Part shown: in pieces, positions 5,763 to 6,683 of the stretch
Numbering within the stretch: position 1 is the stretch's first letter
Layout: every line of letters starts with the position of its first letter
Source of the DNA: Eggerthellales bacterium UBA948
Lineage (GTDB): Bacteria; Actinomycetota; Coriobacteriia; Coriobacteriales; UBA8131
Reading direction: 5' to 3'
Assembly: GCA_002293265.1 (NCBI GenBank)
Contig: DBCW01000160.1
Coordinates: forward strand, 8,370 to 15,052
Length of the DNA: 6,683 bases
Notes under the pieces: generated by a model
Database searches by the model: none
Seen by the model: only the letters and a program-made list of their open reading frames with translations
Told to the model about the DNA's origin: nothing
Program-made: the position numbers and the translations under genes

Positions 5763-6683
5763 ATGAGCTCGGCCGGTAGATTTTGCCCTATTGACTACCA
5801 TATTGCTGCAGATGCTTTTATAGGCAAGGTTGATCAGTATTGTGATAATTTATACGTAGTTGGTGGTCTTTATGGAAACTCATATGCATTTGACGCACTC
5901 GATGAACTTATTGCTTGCGAACAGGGGCAAACAACAGTGGTGCTTAACGGCGATATTCACTGGTTTGATTACCCGGCTGAGGATTTTTTAGCGATAGAAG
6001 ACAGGCTGTCTGCGCACTTACCATTGGTAGGAAATGTGGAGCTGGAGCTAAGACGGCAAGAAGACATCGGTGCCGGATGTGGTTGTGCTTACCCCGCGTA
6101 TGTATCTGATGGTGTAGTGGAGAGATCAAACAGCATCCATAGAACACTTTCTGAGACAGTCTTCAACAACCCTAGTTTGAAAGAGCGCCTACTCAGTCGA
6201 GCAGCTACCGCAGTGTGTGTTTTGGGCGATGAAATGAGTGGCGTTAAAGTGGCAATTACTCACGGAGATGAAAAACTAGTTGGAGGATGGGATTGCTCAC
6301 GTGAGGCTCTTGCTAATGTAGTCAGGCAAAAAGAGCTAAGCGATTGGATGCAACAAAACGAAGTGGCAATTCTAGCCACCACCCATACATGCGCTCCGGC
6401 AATGATTCAGCTAGAGCATGGTGTTGTTATAAATAACGGTGCAGCAGGCATGCCAAACTTTGAAAGCTTGTTGTGCGGACTAGTTACTCGAATCTCGAAG
6501 CAGCCTAATGCGGACGCTCTTTATCATATTGAGAAAGATGGAGTATATATCGAAGCTGTACCTCTACGCTATAACCACGAGGCGTTTCTTGCTTGGTTTG
6601 ATGATATTTGGCCCACCGACAGCCCTGCGGCAATCTCATACAGAGAGCGCATAAAAAGCGGTCCTTATGATTATTTAGTTGAT
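5763..6683 (+). CDS. Metallophosphoesterase-like protein with altered metal-site motifs, 3' end cut off
   Basis: The frame is open from the ATG at 5763 to the right edge, 307 codons with no stop. The order of motifs resembles calcineurin-like phosphoesterases: YVVGGLYGNSYAFDAL (31-46) where SDIHGN is usual, LNGDIHWFD (61-69) for the GD motif, VGNVELE (89-95) for GNHE/D, VAITHGDE (163-170) for the single-His motif, ATTHTCAP (205-212) for GHTH, and VVINNGAAGMPNF (221-233) for the closing strand. The motif I Asp and His are gone (Gly and Tyr), the GNHE His is Val, and GHTH keeps only its last His. GD, the Asn and Glu of GNVE, and H167 remain, and an extra His (H66) appears. Nine cysteines are present, including C106-G-C108 and C210. 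It may have a reworked metal site, a different cofactor or no catalysis; I cannot assign a substrate. I have an unverified impression that related proteins with this motif set exist elsewhere. It starts 2 bases after tyrS with a poor ribosome site, suggesting translational coupling. Confidence 0.8.
   Translation, partial: MSSAGRFCPIDYHIAADAFIGKVDQYCDNLYVVGGLYGNSYAFDALDELIACEQGQTTVVLNGDIHWFDYPAEDFLAIEDRLSAHLPLVGNVELELRRQEDIGAGCGCAYPAYVSDGVVERSNSIHRTLSETVFNNPSLKERLLSRAATAVCVLGDEMSGVKVAITHGDEKLVGGWDCSREALANVVRQKELSDWMQQNEVAILATTHTCAPAMIQLEHGVVINNGAAGMPNFESLLCGLVTRISKQPNADALYHIEKDGVYIEAVPLRYNHEAFLAWFDDIWPTDSPAAISYRERIKSGPYDYLVD

Noticed and set aside
5944..6147. Minus-strand 67-codon open frame opposite the last gene
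   Set aside because: The plus-strand frame is open for 307 codons with family-like motifs across the same bases; the opposite frame has no recognisable features.
5763..6683. Phosphoesterase-like gene as a decayed pseudogene
   Set aside because: There is no stop or frameshift in 307 codons, and the altered motifs are surrounded by orderly, family-like sequence; loss of ligands looks like divergence rather than decay, although the missing 3' end leaves some doubt.

Overview
The window looks like bacterial chromosome of moderate GC content, with dense genes, GTG starts and GGAGG-type ribosome binding sites. The gene mix suggests a Gram-positive or actinobacterial lineage: a class A penicillin-binding protein (PBP) with a Lys/Glu plus Gly/Ser tail, a KMSKS-type tyrosyl-tRNA synthetase and a U32-family protein. 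My best guess is the class Coriobacteriia, but this is an impression from protein style and is not proven. There is no rRNA, tRNA, CRISPR array, transposase or phage gene in the window.

Layout: (i) 1-948, minus strand, is the N-terminal 316 codons of a U32-family protein (the 'collagenase-like peptidase' family). It runs off the left edge inside an in-frame 21-bp tandem repeat. (ii) 949-1041 is a short divergent intergenic region. (iii) 1042-3303, plus strand, is a bifunctional glycosyltransferase/transpeptidase PBP with a long low-complexity extracytoplasmic tail. (iv) 3341-4330, plus strand, is a UDP-glucose 4-epimerase-like protein (GalE), probably co-transcribed with the PBP and closed by a hairpin terminator. 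(v) 4331-4545 is a regulatory intergenic region with a predicted promoter, an inverted repeat over its -10 box and a perfect 9-bp hairpin near the expected transcription start. (vi) 4546-5760, plus strand, is tyrS. (vii) 5763-6683, plus strand, begins 2 bases after the tyrS stop and is open to the right edge. It encodes a protein with the outline of a metallophosphoesterase but with most of the usual metal ligands replaced.

The PBP and the epimerase form a plausible envelope pair: peptidoglycan polymerisation and crosslinking, next to supply of a UDP-sugar for surface glycans. tyrS and the phosphoesterase-like gene look like a second, translationally coupled unit. The least conventional items are the phosphoesterase-like protein, the tandem repeat inside the U32 gene, the PBP tail, and the symmetrical elements ahead of tyrS.
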